Under the pieces are notes generated by a model, which searched no databases, was not told where the DNA came from, and saw only the letters and a program-made list of their open reading frames with translations. From Linderina pennispora (Eukaryota; Kickxellomycota; Kickxellomycetes; Kickxellales; Kickxellaceae), in NCBI RefSeq assembly GCF_002104995.1, contig NW_024468253.1, positions 62,001-126,000 of the forward strand: DNA of 64,000 nucleotides, given 5' to 3'. Both the position numbers and the translations under genes were made by a program. Below, piece after piece: positions 10,531-21,322 of the stretch (position 1 is the first letter of the stretch; each line of letters starts with the position of its first letter).

Positions 10531-12060
10531 CTAAGCCATGGAGTCAGTCGCATCTAAGAGGTCATCGTCTGCCATTTGCCCCGCCAGATCAGCCTTCTCC
10601 TCTACTGCGCTGAGCCGCCACTTCTTGCCCACCACAAAGTGAATCCCACACGAGTGCAGTCTGACTGTGTCTTCGATACGACGGTCCTTGGTCTCGGGTA
10701 CAAACAGATAGACAAAGAGGGCTGCTCCCAGATTGAAACCCATGAAGAAGAAAAACGTGTAGTTTTTCCACCAGTTATTTGCCGCAGGGAAGAACACACC
10801 GATTCCAAATGTGAACAGGTAGCCAATACCAGTACCGACGGCCGACATGGCAGTCATAGCATACATTGGAGTCATTTCTGAGGCGGCCGCCCACGGAATC
10901 GGTCCGACGCCTAGGTTGAAGAAGGCGTTGAACAGAAACACCATGACGACGACGAGCCCAGTGAGGTTCTTGACTGATCCCAGAACCAGCATCGATGCAA
11001 ATATAGCCATGGTCAGGTGCGAGAATATAAGCAGGATTCGTCGACCAATAAATGCAGCCAGCAGCATTCCGAAGAAAGTAAACACCAAGGCAGCGACAGA
11101 AATGAGGAATGCAAGAATCTGTGCTAGTGTCGGCATGTTTGCCGGATTTGCCTTGGTCGACTTGTTGATGATTTGGGTCGAGTAGAAAATGACAGCATTG
11201 ATGCCACATAGCTGCTGGAAGAACATGAGCGCAGATACACACATTAGTTGGTGGCGGAGGTTGTCGGGGGTCTGGCCGCGCAGGACCTGCATGACGTTGA
11301 CATCGGTAGTGCGCTGGCGGTTCAGTTGATCTGACTCGATAATGTCGTTAAACTCATGCTCAATATTTGCACCCTTGCGGAGTCGCGTCAACGCCGCATG
11401 AGCCTCATCCCTGCGGTCGTGCTTGATGAGCCATTTGGGCGATTCAGGGGCAAATGGGAACAACACAAAGTTGATCAGGCCTAGGACGCCTGTCAGCGAC
11501 ATGAGGACGCGCCAGCGCGGTGGGCGTGTCAGACCGAGGGCGCAGGCATTGTCAACCATGATTCCGAAATTAGTTGCAAATTGCAACGTGCCGCTGAGGA
11601 TATTCCGGCCACGCGGCGTCGAGATATCGGACACATACACAGCCAGCGCATTGTTGGCAGCACCTGCCGCCACACCAACCAAAAGACGTCCAATGATGAA
11701 CTGCGGGATTTTGGTAGCCAGGGATAGGAGCAGCGCGCCGCCAACATTCAGCAACGCAAACCATGTCATCGTGAACTTGTAGCCTCTCTTGTCGATGATC
11801 GGGTTGGAGAGGACTGCGCCGATAATGGCGCCAATACCGAATGTACCGACAACAAGACCCCAGACGACAGGTGATCGGGTGTAGAAGCATGACGGGAACA
11901 CGCCGTAGTATTTTCGGCCGGTGACGCAGTTCTGGAGCAGATCACCGGGGATGTTCACCGATCCCATGTTCCAACCGAAATTGAAACTGCCAATGGCTGC
12001 AAGGAACGTGCAGTATGACTGATACCAGGTCACACCCACTGTACGCGAGTCCCTGGACAT
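10531..12060 (-). CDS. MFS sugar transporter (hexose/GLUT type), copy 1
   Basis: A 509-residue twelve-helix plasma-membrane transporter of the sugar porter family. Hallmarks: the first helix with FNFGWNMGSVNIP, DKRGYKF after helix 2, FIIGRLLVGVAAGAANN, the loop motif PESPKWL, the sugar-pocket segment QQLCGINAVIFYST, GVGPIPWAAASEMTP in helix 10 and the closing VPETKDRRIEDT. The uninterrupted frame starts at the ATG at 12060. A tandem paralogue in the same orientation lies at 12618-14153; the two are colinear and near-identical through MQVLRGQTPDNLRHQL. Which sugar is carried cannot be read from sequence. Confidence 0.93.
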   Translation of the reverse strand: MSRDSRTVGVTWYQSYCTFLAAIGSFNFGWNMGSVNIPGDLLQNCVTGRKYYGVFPSCFYTRSPVVWGLVVGTFGIGAIIGAVLSNPIIDKRGYKFTMTWFALLNVGGALLLSLATKIPQFIIGRLLVGVAAGAANNALAVYVSDISTPRGRNILSGTLQFATNFGIMVDNACALGLTRPPRWRVLMSLTGVLGLINFVLFPFAPESPKWLIKHDRRDEAHAALTRLRKGANIEHEFNDIIESDQLNRQRTTDVNVMQVLRGQTPDNLRHQLMCVSALMFFQQLCGINAVIFYSTQIINKSTKANPANMPTLAQILAFLISVAALVFTFFGMLLAAFIGRRILLIFSHLTMAIFASMLVLGSVKNLTGLVVVMVFLFNAFFNLGVGPIPWAAASEMTPMYAMTAMSAVGTGIGYLFTFGIGVFFPAANNWWKNYTFFFFMGFNLGAALFVYLFVPETKDRRIEDTVRLHSCGIHFVVGKKWRLSAVEEKADLAGQMADDDLLDATDSMA

Positions 12061-12617
12061 GCGGAGATACTAGTAGATTGTGATAATTTACAAACAGATA
12101 GCAAGGAGAAAGGAAGGTGTAGAGCAGTTTACAGAGTGTGGAGGTTTTTTGCAAAAGTTTTACTCGAGAGTAGGTGTGTCAGGGGAAGCAGTCGGCATTA
12201 AATACAAATATCCAAAGGGCTGTGGAGAGAGGGCGAGCCAGCATGCACTTTCAGAGGGAAGGCTCATTAGAACATCATGTGTCAAGGCCTGGATCTCGAT
12301 TACGCATGTGGGTGTGCAATAATAGTATAATACGGAGATTTTTTCAGGGAACCAGCTCTCGAACCAGGACTGAACGGGTAAATTTGGTTGAGACATCAAT
12401 TGACTGCATACAGAACAAATGCGATCGAGGGAGTGGGGTCATACAGCCAGCAGCCATGTGGTCCAACCTGCGGAAGTTTTAGAATATTATAAATTCAAGA
12501 GAAGTCTATTGGGCTAAGAATGGATGAGGGTTGGTAAGAGAGAAGCGCAAAGTAATGTGGTTTGTTTTGTACTAGTGAGGAGTGTGGTTTGTGTGTTTTG
12601 GATGTGGACGATTTGAT
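12061..12617. other. spacer between the tandem sugar transporter genes
   Basis: About 560 bp holding the promoter of copy 1 and the 3' flank of copy 2. It is AT-richer than the genes. A TATTTAA-like element lies near 12196 on the minus strand, but nothing decisive. Confidence 0.4.
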
Positions 12618-14153
12618 TTAGGCCTGAACACCAGCAGCCATGTAGGTCTCGTCGCCCCCAGCGGCCTCAGCACGAGCCAACTCGTCCTTCTCGCTGGCGG
12701 CGCTAACCTGCCACTTCTTGCCGACAACAAAGTGGATACCACACGAATGAATACGGACCGTGTCCTCAATACGGCGATCCTTGGTCTCCGGGACGAACAG
12801 GAAGACGAAGCAGACTGCGACAAAGTTCCAGAACATAAAGAAGAAGAATGTCCAGTTGCCCCAGGATGCCTGCATGGGCGGGAAGATGACACCGATGACG
12901 AAGGTGAACAGGTAGCCGATACCAGTGCCGATGGCAGACATGGCGGTCATGGCGTACATCGGAGTCACCTCCGAGGCTGTCGCCCACGGGATGGGGCCGA
13001 CACCGAGGTTGAAGAAGGCGTTGAATAGGAACACCATTGTCACAACCAGCCCAGTAATGTCCTTGACTGAGCCAGCAACCATGAGAGCCGAGAAAACGCC
13101 CATGGTGGCGTGCGAGAACATGAGCAAGGTGCGGCGGCCAAAATAGGCGCACAGGATCATGCCAATGAAGGTAAAGATCACAGCAACAATCGAGATGACA
13201 GTGGTGAGGATCTGGGCCAGAGTGGGGATGTCGGCGGGGTTGTCGTGGGTCGAGTTGTTGATGATCTGGGTCGAGTAGAAAATGACAGCGTTGATACCAC
13301 ACAGCTGCTGGAGGAACATCAGCGCAGACACACAGAGCAGCTGGTGGCGGAGGTTGTCGGGGGTCTGGCCACGCAGGACCTGCATGACGTTGACATCGGC
13401 GGTGCGCTCACGGTTTTCCTTGTCAGTCTGGATAATGTCGTTCAGCTCCTGCTCAATGTCGGCACCAGCACGGAACTTTTGCAGCGCCTCGCGCGCCTCG
13501 TCGATGCGGCCATTCTTGACCAGCCACTTGGGCGACTCGGGGGCGAACGGGAACAGCGCAAAGTTGATCAGGCCAAAGACGCCGGTGAGAGCGAACAGGA
13601 TTCTCCAGCGAGGGGGAGGGGCGAGACCCAGGGCGCAGGCGTTGTCAAGCATAATACCAAAGTTACAGGCAAACTGCAGCGCACCGCTGAGAATGGTACG
13701 GCTGCGCGGGGTCGCCATGTCCGAAACATAGGTAGCCATGGCATTGTTGGCGGCACCAGCGGCAATACCGACGACAAGACGGCCGATAATGAACTGTGGG
13801 ATCTTGGTGGTTAGCGACAGCAGCAGGGCACCGACGACGTTGAGCAGAGCGAACCAGCACAGGACAAACTTGTAGCCCTTGCGGTTGATGACCGGGTTGG
13901 AGATGACAGCGCCGATGATGGCACCGAGGGCGAAGCAGCCGACAATGATACCCCAGATAGTTCCGGACTTGACGTAGATGCAAGACGGGAACACGCCGTA
14001 GTACTTGCGGCCGGTGACGCAGTTTTGCAGGACATCGCCCGGGATGTTCACCGAACCGTTGTTCCAACCAAAGTTGAAACTACCCAGCGCGGCCAGGACG
14101 GTACAGAAGACTTGGTACTTTGTAACTCCGAGTGTGCGTGAGTCGACAGACAT
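12618..14153 (-). CDS. MFS sugar transporter (hexose/GLUT type), copy 2
   Basis: A 511-residue paralogue of copy 1, with the same landmarks: FNFGWNNGSVNIPG, FIIGRLVVGIAAGAANN, PESPKWLVKNGRIDEA, QQLCGINAVIFYST, GVGPIPWATASEVTP and PETKDRRIEDTVRIHS. The ATG at 14153 is the first in frame, and copy 1 starts with the equivalent MS.DSRT.GVT. Head-to-tail arrangement and matching length point to a tandem duplication; third-position divergence shows it is not very recent. A TATAAAAGG element lies about 235 bp upstream. The frame is intact. Confidence 0.93.
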   Translation of the reverse strand: MSVDSRTLGVTKYQVFCTVLAALGSFNFGWNNGSVNIPGDVLQNCVTGRKYYGVFPSCIYVKSGTIWGIIVGCFALGAIIGAVISNPVINRKGYKFVLCWFALLNVVGALLLSLTTKIPQFIIGRLVVGIAAGAANNAMATYVSDMATPRSRTILSGALQFACNFGIMLDNACALGLAPPPRWRILFALTGVFGLINFALFPFAPESPKWLVKNGRIDEAREALQKFRAGADIEQELNDIIQTDKENRERTADVNVMQVLRGQTPDNLRHQLLCVSALMFLQQLCGINAVIFYSTQIINNSTHDNPADIPTLAQILTTVISIVAVIFTFIGMILCAYFGRRTLLMFSHATMGVFSALMVAGSVKDITGLVVTMVFLFNAFFNLGVGPIPWATASEVTPMYAMTAMSAIGTGIGYLFTFVIGVIFPPMQASWGNWTFFFFMFWNFVAVCFVFLFVPETKDRRIEDTVRIHSCGIHFVVGKKWQVSAASEKDELARAEAAGGDETYMAAGVQA

Positions 14154-14387
14154 GATGGATGGTAGCTGAGCCCGATTAAAGGAACAGCAAATAAAGTAGA
14201 AAAGTACAGTGAAATACTAGTAGTATAGCGATTCAAAGCGATAGTTGCTTCAAATACGAATGGAGGATGTGGATTGGTAGTGTCCGATACAGTATCAAGG
14301 GAAATAAGAGAAATGAATTAGAATAATATGTTTGGCTTTGTTTGGTGAGATGGTAGAAATATTCGCCCCGCTGCTGCCGCCGGGTTG

Positions 14388-14396
14388 CCTTTTATA
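14388..14396 (-). promoter_or_regulatory. TATA box of sugar transporter copy 2
   Basis: CCTTTTATA on the top strand reads TATAAAAGG on the minus strand, 235 bp upstream of the ATG at 14153. The match to the consensus is good; the assignment rests on position and orientation. Confidence 0.5.
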
Positions 14397-14539
14397 CGTC
14401 TGCTGCCGGACGGACCAGCCTTGATCGCATAGAAGGAGGAGGGTAGGTGGCCGAAGCGAGATCCATCCTGCCCGAATGTCGAAACAGGCCAGAATTGGTG
14501 GGTCTTGGCCATGGCTACCGGCCCTCCTTCCTGCTGTCC

Positions 14540-14550
14540 GGGGGGGGGGG
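14540..14550. repeat. poly-G run of 11
   Basis: Eleven consecutive G bases on the top strand. Length in such a run is easily miscalled. Confidence 0.8.
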
Positions 14551-17096
14551 CGCTCAAAAGGTGCGTAGCCGGCACCCTTGCCGTCCCATCCCGAGTTCTC
14601 TGTACGCCGGCAGTTCAGTTGCCGGTAAAGAAACAACATCACCTTTTCTTTCCCTTCGCGCTGCCAAAGGAAAAAAAATCCCACCTGCGGACATGCCCGG
14701 TTTCCTTTTCGCTCATCTCCTTGTACAAGTGGATCAGTCCATATTGCGTCGTACAGAGAGCCAAATAGGAAAAGCACGTATTCTGGCCAATTGCCCCGCA
14801 GCTGATTTGGTAAGGGCTAATGCAGCACCATTGCATGTCACTGGTCGAGAAAGCCCCCAGCTGCAGCATCCCTCCGAGAATAGCCCCGACGCCTGGCAAC
14901 CAAAGCACGTCTGTCTGCTGTATTCCATGCAGCCATCCATTTGAACAAAACAAGACGGTCTGGATTCCTGGTGGGGAGGGCAGGTGGGGATCGCTGACAT
15001 GGCGACATGGACGAAAGGTGTGCAGCCATGATCTTGCAGCAGCTGCTATCCTAGTGACCAGAAACCCGCCCGCACAACGCTTTCGGCAGCCAGGGCATGG
15101 GTTGACCGGATGGCTACGGCATCACATATTCAGCCTGTTTGTCCGCATCCGTGGTGCACGCGGAACCAGCTGGTGGAATTGGGCAGCAGAGCGGGAATGT
15201 GATACCTTGGCTTCCGACGGGGTTATTTCTGGCAGCTATTTGCTGGGCAGCAAGTCACCTCTACAGGTAGCCTTAACACGGTGAAAAGCAAGGGTGTGTT
15301 AGTGGCGGTGGGCTGGATAATTTAGAACGGGAAGGCATTGTCTGTCTGTAAAATCGACGGATATCCGGTGAAAACCGTGGTAGTGGGGGAGAGCAGCGGG
15401 TCCAGCGTGGCCGGAATCACAAGTCACACCAACCGGCATATTTGTCCACGCTCAACCGAAGCTGGCTTTTATGAGAAAGTGCTCCGGCTGACATCGACAG
15501 CCATTTGTTAATTCAGCTACCTCCCAGCCAGCCAGAGCTGATTCGAGAGTACAATGCTGTCAGCATTGCTGCCTTTTACAAGAGTATGAGATGGTGGTAG
15601 CAGGCCAGAATGCACTGCAGTCACACATCCCAGAATATCGAAGCAACTAACCATCTCTCCTATTAGTGTATGCAGTGTATGGTATATGTTGGCGGTGGCT
15701 TTGGTGCAGGTGCAAAATCTTGGTCGCGCACGTCCACTGGGTGCAGTGTAAACCTGGGCCAAGCTAGATGTGGAGTGATTGGGATGTGCACGTCCCCTCC
15801 ATCTGCAGCGGACTAGATCCACAGGTCCTCACTGAGCAAGCCCTTGCGGAAAACTGGAGGCAGTGGAGTATCTCTCCACTCCTCGAGTCTCTGTGATCCG
15901 CTGCAGCGATTCGCAGTGGGATGTCCTTGAGAATCTAGCACCTCAGTAGGTGTCCATAACACGTCTACTGGTGTAAAGATAGCTTGTTTAGGCCGCTGTA
16001 GCTCTTCAGCCACACCTCCATCCTCTTGCTGGTATGCCCCGCTCAGAGTGTTGTAGGTGCTTCGTATATTCTAGACGGTCGGACAGGGTATTAATGGACA
16101 ACGCCGCCACCAGTCTTGCAGTGGTACCGTTAGCTTCTAGGAGGGAAATTCCCGCTTAGTGGACGCTGGCTGCTTTTTGGGGGCATGGATATGCCCGCTT
16201 CGGCTCCGTATGGCCACATGTGGCCGACAGCATACTGGCGATAAACTCATGTTTGGGCTGGAGTTCGTCTATGAAACCGGCAGTCTGCTTTTTCCGCCTG
16301 CCTCGTCCCCCAAAAGATCGCAGTGTGCAAGATGTAACGGGATTTTTGTAATGCTGACTCGGGCCAGGAACCGAATAGTGGGCGGCTCATGCACTGTGGA
16401 TTTCTTGGCTGCCCAGCATCATCTACTCTGGGCATACCTGCTGACTGTGTAGTGTTTCCTCAAATGGGACTAGTTGTCATCGTCGACTGTTGTCCGAATC
16501 TGCGCCAGGCGGACTCTGGTTATAGAACGACAGTTGGCAAGCGTCACGTCAAGCGGCTCCATGATCTTCTGCCAGCAGCCGTTGCCGTTCAGTCGTCTCA
16601 TAGGCCCAGTAGATGCCGAAGGGTGCAGCCGATGCCTGTGTTTCCCGCCACACGGCCTGATTGTCCCTACCCTCAGCACAAGATCATGGCGCTACAGCGG
16701 AACACGGTGCTACTGGATGCGCGATGGTGTGGCTACGGAGAAGATGCAAGGTCCGCGACCAGATCGCCTCACACAGAAACAGCAGCGAGCCTGGGCCAAC
16801 GGCTGCTGCTGTTCAGACATGTCGCGTTGTCCGCACCTGGCTCAGGCACTTTGAGCAACGAGCAGCCTCGTGCATATTGCCCCTCTCGCAGCAGATCAGC
16901 TGCCGTATAGCAGACCCAGCGCATACGTGACTGTTCCTCTGGTGCGACATGCCATATATTGCGGAGATGTAGCAGACAAGATGTGGCTATATTTGAAAAG
17001 GAAACCAGGCGGTGGGTGCGCTATCTCGCTACATCCCAGGCCGCAGACTCGAAGGTAAAATGGCTCGGGGGTAGCCAGACAGCCCAAAAAGCAGTC

Positions 17097-17735
17097 TTAT
17101 CCGACATACTGCTCGGGCAGCTGATCGCCAGGCACAAACTGCCGCTCCACACCATCCTTGGTAATGACCGCCAGACGCACAACGCCACCAGATGAGCCAT
17201 CGCGGGTCATAGCGAGCGACACCGAGTTCTTGACAAATTCAATGCACTCATCCCGGCTCAGATCCGGGCGGAACACCTTGTCGCAGTAGCCGTAAATGTA
17301 CGTCGACCCAGAGCCGCCGATCGCAAACGGCTCGCGGTGCAGCGACCCACCGAGCGGGATGTTGTACACCGAGGCGCCGTCACGCTCATCCCAGCCGGCA
17401 ACAATGATGCCTGCTGATAGGTTGTTCTTGTTCTGGTAGCAGATCTCCTGGAACAGCGACGCAGCGACCTTGACTGTCGGTGCCTCACCATGCTGCGCCG
17501 TGTACATTTGCATGTGGTACTGGACAATGTCCGCCACCGCCTGCGTGTCGGCAGCCGAGCCAGAGCGGCAGCAGTAGATCCGGTCGTGGATCTTTGTGAG
17601 TTTGTCTGTGACGCGGTTCGCAATGTACGCGCCTGTCGTTGTACGCGAATCAGCTCCGACCACGACGCCGCCATCGAACTGGACCGCCATAATGGTGGTT
17701 CCCAAATTGACCTCTCCGGGCTTGAGCGCAGACAT
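17097..17735 (-). CDS. PRE3: 20S proteasome subunit beta-1 (caspase-like)
   Basis: Catalytic beta-1 subunit (human PSMB6, yeast Pre3). A short propeptide, [12 protein letters not shown], is followed by mature [20 protein letters not shown]. Counting from the mature threonine (residue 13 of the precursor), Thr1, Asp17 and Lys33 of the Ntn-hydrolase site are present. Arg45 (in RIYCCRSG), which gives beta-1 its preference for acidic residues, is also in place. [13 protein letters not shown] and the [12 protein letters not shown] turn are family-typical. The 212-residue frame is uninterrupted from the ATG at 17735. The gene is divergent from the F-box gene, sharing a 367-bp intergenic region. Confidence 0.96.
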   Translation of the reverse strand: MSALKPGEVNLGTTIMAVQFDGGVVVGADSRTTTGAYIANRVTDKLTKIHDRIYCCRSGSAADTQAVADIVQYHMQMYTAQHGEAPTVKVAASLFQEICYQNKNNLSAGIIVAGWDERDGASVYNIPLGGSLHREPFAIGGSGSTYIYGYCDKVFRPDLSRDECIEFVKNSVSLAMTRDGSSGGVVRLAVITKDGVERQFVPGDQLPEQYVG

Positions 17736-18102
17736 ATTTTAAAAAGAGCAGCAAGAGCGAGTGTGGAGCAGATATATGGAGCACAGGAGAACAAAAAAAA
17801 CGAGAGAAAAGACAAGAACTGAAATTGAAAAAATGTGCTTGCGTGGAGCCTGAATCGCTAGCATGGAAAAATAGCAGGCTGGAGGATGACGCGGCTTCTA
17901 TGCTTTTTGTCCTAGCATGGACCGCTCCACAGCTGCACCAGCAATTGCTAGCCAATCGCCACACGTGACAAATCTCATCGCCCTCCTTCCAGCTTTTTGC
18001 TCGCTCGACTGGGAATTTACGGTACGCTAGCCTCAGCTCTGCTTTTTTCCTTCGCCTCTTCACCCTCTCATTTGAACTTCCCCCACACTCAATTCACACA
18101 AA
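17736..18102. promoter_or_regulatory. shared divergent promoter region of PRE3 and the F-box gene
   Basis: The 367 bp between two divergent ATGs must contain both promoters. It is rich in A/T runs, with pyrimidine-rich sequence just before the F-box ATG. I did not recognise a canonical proteasome-associated control element (GGTGGCAAA). Confidence 0.5.
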
Positions 18103-20178
18103 ATGGACGCGCAGGAGCCGGACGCCTTCTGCACCTGCTCGGCCTTTGCGAACCACTCGGACGACCACACGCCAACATGCTTGCTCTACACACCGATATC
18201 AGCGATGGATATCCCAGTTGGCTCGCGTCGCAGCATCAACAGCAATGGCAGTGGCACAGGCTCTGTGGCAACCTTTGGCCGCAGCAACAACGGAGGCACA
18301 CGGCCGCCCAGCTACACCGGCTACGGCGCCTATGTGCACAACTACCCAGCGCCGTCAAACGTGTCGTCAGTGGCAGCCTCATATGCCTCTACATCCTCCA
18401 TATTTGACTCTGCAGCAGCAACCGAGACCGAGTCAATGTATTCATATCCGCACAAGCGGTCAGTGTCAGTGTGCTCGGTATCGTCAACAGCATCAACATT
18501 CCACATTCTTCCGACAGAGTTGTTTCGGGCGGTGTTTGCATACTTGGGCATCGAGGATCTGAAATCAGTTGTCCTGGTTTCGCGCCAGTGGCGCTCAGCG
18601 GCCAACCCGCTGCTCTGGCGCACAATGCTGTTCCCGCTCGACAAGCGTAGGCTGGCGGCGATGAAGCTGGTTCTCAGCCACTATGGCCACCACGTGAGGC
18701 GCGTGCTCATTGCACCACCCATGCTCGAGAGTCAGTACACACCTCATCAGGCGGGCATGTCGTCGCGGCGCATGAGCACATCGAGTCAGCATGGCTGGTC
18801 GTTATCTCGGCCAATGTCTCGATCTGGATCAGTGTCATCAGGTGTGCCGCAGCCAACACCGCAATTTCTCCATTCACTGGGGCACGGGTCGGCTCCGACA
18901 GATGAGGGGTCTTTGGCGAATACTCCGATGCTTCCTCCAATAGTCGGCACCCCCGAGCCAGCCGTCTATAGTTCTGTGACGCCAGCATCAAGCAGCGCAG
19001 CGGTGTCGACGTCGACTTCCAGAAACGGTGTTGGCGGATTTGCTAACAGTGTTTCATCCTCATCGCGATCTGCAACTCAACAGCAGCAGCCCACCCCTTT
19101 GTCGAGCTTTCGGCAGCAGCAACAGCAACCACCATATCGCCCGGATATTTTCGATTTGGCAGGCGCTGCAGCTTCTTCTGGAAGGCGCATGTCCCGTGGA
19201 AGTTCTGTGACGTCTCCATCGCCATCCCTGCTACCTGCCTACGCGGTGCCGATTCCTGGCACGCCTGGACCTGGAAATGCGCTTAGCGAGGCACTCCCGC
19301 CGCCAATAGCTTGGAGCAGCAGCAACGGTGGGGGCGGATCGACAGGACCGTTGGGTTCCAGCAGTGCAGCGAACGGACTGTCGCGATCTGGTAGCGCCAG
19401 TCATGCGTTTGGCTCGTTTATCCACCACTCGACTTCTGTGATGCACCACGAGGTGTCCGACGGCACCGTGACCCGTATGCACCAGTTTATGGAGCGGTAC
19501 TGTCCCAACATCCTCGAAGCCGTCGTGCGCAACCCGACAGGGATCGCCAGCCATACCCGGCGAGCCAACATCCTCTGCCGGCTGTTCCAGACCTACCCGC
19601 GGCTAGAAAAGTTGGATCTCAGCGACTTTATCATGTGGGACTCGCAGCCACTGCACATGGCTGCTGGGTGTCTGCAGTACTTGACCAGCCTCGATGTCAC
19701 GAACCGTGTCGAGCTCAGCGACACCGATCTGCTGCCTATTATCGAAAACTGTCCACGGCTCCGCGAGCTGCGGATCCGGGCTACCAACGCATCTGATACA
19801 ACGATCCATGCCGTCATTGGGCATCTTTCGCAGACGCTGCAGGTGCTCAATGTTGGTGGGTGTCCAGTCAGCTCGCCGGCGATGACTGAGCTGGTGACCA
19901 AATGCACGCATCTGCGTATCCTGCAGACCTGGAGCTGCCTGCGACTCGATGACACATTCCTGCAGGCGCTAAATCCTGAGATTTTGCAGAGCCTGCAGGT
20001 CTTGGACATGATGGACGTGCAAAAGTTCTCGATTGACGCGGTGGGCAGGACGTTCCGAGACCAAAAGTGGCCCTATCTAAAGTACCTGCGCATCAAGGCC
20101 AAGTGCACCCGTGAGTACTTTGCCGGCATCCCTGAGCGAGCCGTGCTCAAGCTCAACTCGACCACCATCCTCGACTGA
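18103..20178 (+). CDS. F-box and leucine-rich-repeat protein
   Basis: Probable substrate-recognition subunit of an SCF ubiquitin ligase. The 691-residue protein has an F-box at about residues 133-176 (FHILPTELFRAVFAYLG, then LVSRQWRSAANPLLW). A long Ser/Thr-rich low-complexity linker follows (~200-450, with short poly-Gln). The C-terminal ~200 residues form leucine-rich repeats, e.g. YPRLEKLDLSDF, LTSLDVTNRVELSDTDLL and LQVLNVGGCPVSSPAM, of the cysteine-containing type found in FBXL proteins. The N-terminus is Cys/His-containing (CTCSAFANHSDDHTPTC); whether it binds metal is unknown. The ATG at 18103 has an A-rich context and the frame is intact. The substrate cannot be inferred. Confidence 0.85.
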   Translation: MDAQEPDAFCTCSAFANHSDDHTPTCLLYTPISAMDIPVGSRRSINSNGSGTGSVATFGRSNNGGTRPPSYTGYGAYVHNYPAPSNVSSVAASYASTSSIFDSAAATETESMYSYPHKRSVSVCSVSSTASTFHILPTELFRAVFAYLGIEDLKSVVLVSRQWRSAANPLLWRTMLFPLDKRRLAAMKLVLSHYGHHVRRVLIAPPMLESQYTPHQAGMSSRRMSTSSQHGWSLSRPMSRSGSVSSGVPQPTPQFLHSLGHGSAPTDEGSLANTPMLPPIVGTPEPAVYSSVTPASSSAAVSTSTSRNGVGGFANSVSSSSRSATQQQQPTPLSSFRQQQQQPPYRPDIFDLAGAAASSGRRMSRGSSVTSPSPSLLPAYAVPIPGTPGPGNALSEALPPPIAWSSSNGGGGSTGPLGSSSAANGLSRSGSASHAFGSFIHHSTSVMHHEVSDGTVTRMHQFMERYCPNILEAVVRNPTGIASHTRRANILCRLFQTYPRLEKLDLSDFIMWDSQPLHMAAGCLQYLTSLDVTNRVELSDTDLLPIIENCPRLRELRIRATNASDTTIHAVIGHLSQTLQVLNVGGCPVSSPAMTELVTKCTHLRILQTWSCLRLDDTFLQALNPEILQSLQVLDMMDVQKFSIDAVGRTFRDQKWPYLKYLRIKAKCTREYFAGIPERAVLKLNSTTILD

Positions 20179-20449
20179 GTTTTCCCCGCTGTAAACAACT
20201 GAACAAAAAGATGCACTCGTTTTATTAAACGGCTCGGTCCAGCTACGAGCCTGCATTTTAAACCCAAACACTGATGAGAACGGCCTGGCGAGGGCTGTTT
20301 ACTGCCCAGAGCCTGCAGCAGCCCTTGCTCAAAGCGCAAGCCCCAGGGGACAGCTAGACGTGGCCCCTATCTCTTCTTGTCGGCCTGCTCTCTTGCATTT
20401 GTGTACATTTCTTAAGAAAATTGCATACTTGTTTACTTTATTTCTACCA

Positions 20450-21262
20450 ATGCATGGCAAAAGGCAGAATCGCCGCCACCAAGCACAACAGCGTGCAGCC
20501 TTCAGCGTCTTTGTCGACCCAGAAGCATTGCCCGCAGCCTCAACACAAACCCCAAACCGCACGGTGTTGCAGCAGGCAAGCGTGAGCAACAAAAAGGTGT
20601 TGAAGCTCTCACCTATGTCGCAGGTAGCTGCGGAAAAGGAAAACTTTGACCTGGTCCGCAAGCACCTGGCCCAGCCATACAAGCCTGGAGCCACTGCCAA
20701 AGCAGCACAGAGAAAGCCGCTCATCGCCAAACCGGCACAGAACAAGCAGAGCACAGCTGGTGACGCAAAGGCATCAAAGGAGGATCCTTTCAAAACGCCA
20801 ACACGCAAGCCGCAGCACAGCTTGCTTCTGGCTGCACCGCCCAATGCTAAACTAGAGAAGAAGAAGGAGACACTGAGCTCGCCAACACCAACCGACAACG
20901 TCACCGGGACTGTGCGGTTCCGGCAAGTGAACAAGCCTGCCATTGATGACTTGGTACAGCTCCTGGGCGATGTGGGGCTGAATAGCAAAGCGATGAACTC
21001 CGTTGTGGATCTGTCGCCTGTGCCAAAGAGGACTGCGGGCAGATCATTGCTGCAGCTCACACTTCCGCCGCCACGGCTGCCGCGTGCAATGACTAGCGAG
21101 CCAGCAGCCAGGGTACTGTTTGCTGAGTCGTTGGCAAGAGCACAGGATCATGTTGTAGTGCAAAAGAATGCGGTGGCCAAAAGCGGTTCTCGCAAGGCAA
21201 AGAATGTGCATGCTGTGGTCGGCATGTCTACACCGCCAGACATGAGGCAGGCCATCCGCTAG
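20450..21262 (+). CDS. disordered protein with KEN box, ABBA-type motif and CDK sites (candidate APC/C substrate or regulator)
   Basis: Not recognised by overall similarity. The ATG at 20450 gives 270 residues; the frame is open further upstream, but no ATG lies there. The protein is Lys/Ala/Pro-rich and predicted mostly disordered. Short motifs: FSVFVD at residues 18-23 fits the ABBA consensus F-x-[ILV]-[FHY]-x-[DE]; KEN at 63-65 (AAEKENFDL); full CDK consensus in KTPTRK (~115-120) and a minimal S-P site in DLSPVPKR; RSLLQL at ~198 resembles a weak D-box. KEN, ABBA and CDK sites together are typical of APC/C substrates or pseudosubstrate inhibitors (cyclin A, BubR1/Mad3, Acm1, securin). The reading of function is inference from short motifs; the ORF itself is convincing. 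Confidence 0.65.
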   Translation: MHGKRQNRRHQAQQRAAFSVFVDPEALPAASTQTPNRTVLQQASVSNKKVLKLSPMSQVAAEKENFDLVRKHLAQPYKPGATAKAAQRKPLIAKPAQNKQSTAGDAKASKEDPFKTPTRKPQHSLLLAAPPNAKLEKKKETLSSPTPTDNVTGTVRFRQVNKPAIDDLVQLLGDVGLNSKAMNSVVDLSPVPKRTAGRSLLQLTLPPPRLPRAMTSEPAARVLFAESLARAQDHVVVQKNAVAKSGSRKAKNVHAVVGMSTPPDMRQAIR

Positions 21263-21322
21263 TGTTAATTGTTGTTATAGTAACTGAGTAAATGGATCTA
21301 GAAGCCCACACAGGATAGGAAT

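Larger units (their letters stand above)
14154..17096. other. gene-free stretch of about 2.9 kb
   Basis: Between sugar transporter copy 2 and the proteasome gene. Open frames up to 173 codons occur, but they overlap one another, use non-ATG starts and show no known motif. I see no tRNA, transposase or compelling repeat. The only structure noted is the run of eleven G at 14540-14550 and the TATA box listed separately. It may hold a long promoter or a noncoding transcript. Confidence 0.5.

Noticed and set aside
20329-21060. 243-codon minus-strand open frame opposite the KEN-box gene
   Set aside because: Cys/Leu-rich shadow; the plus strand has the ATG and a coherent set of linear motifs.
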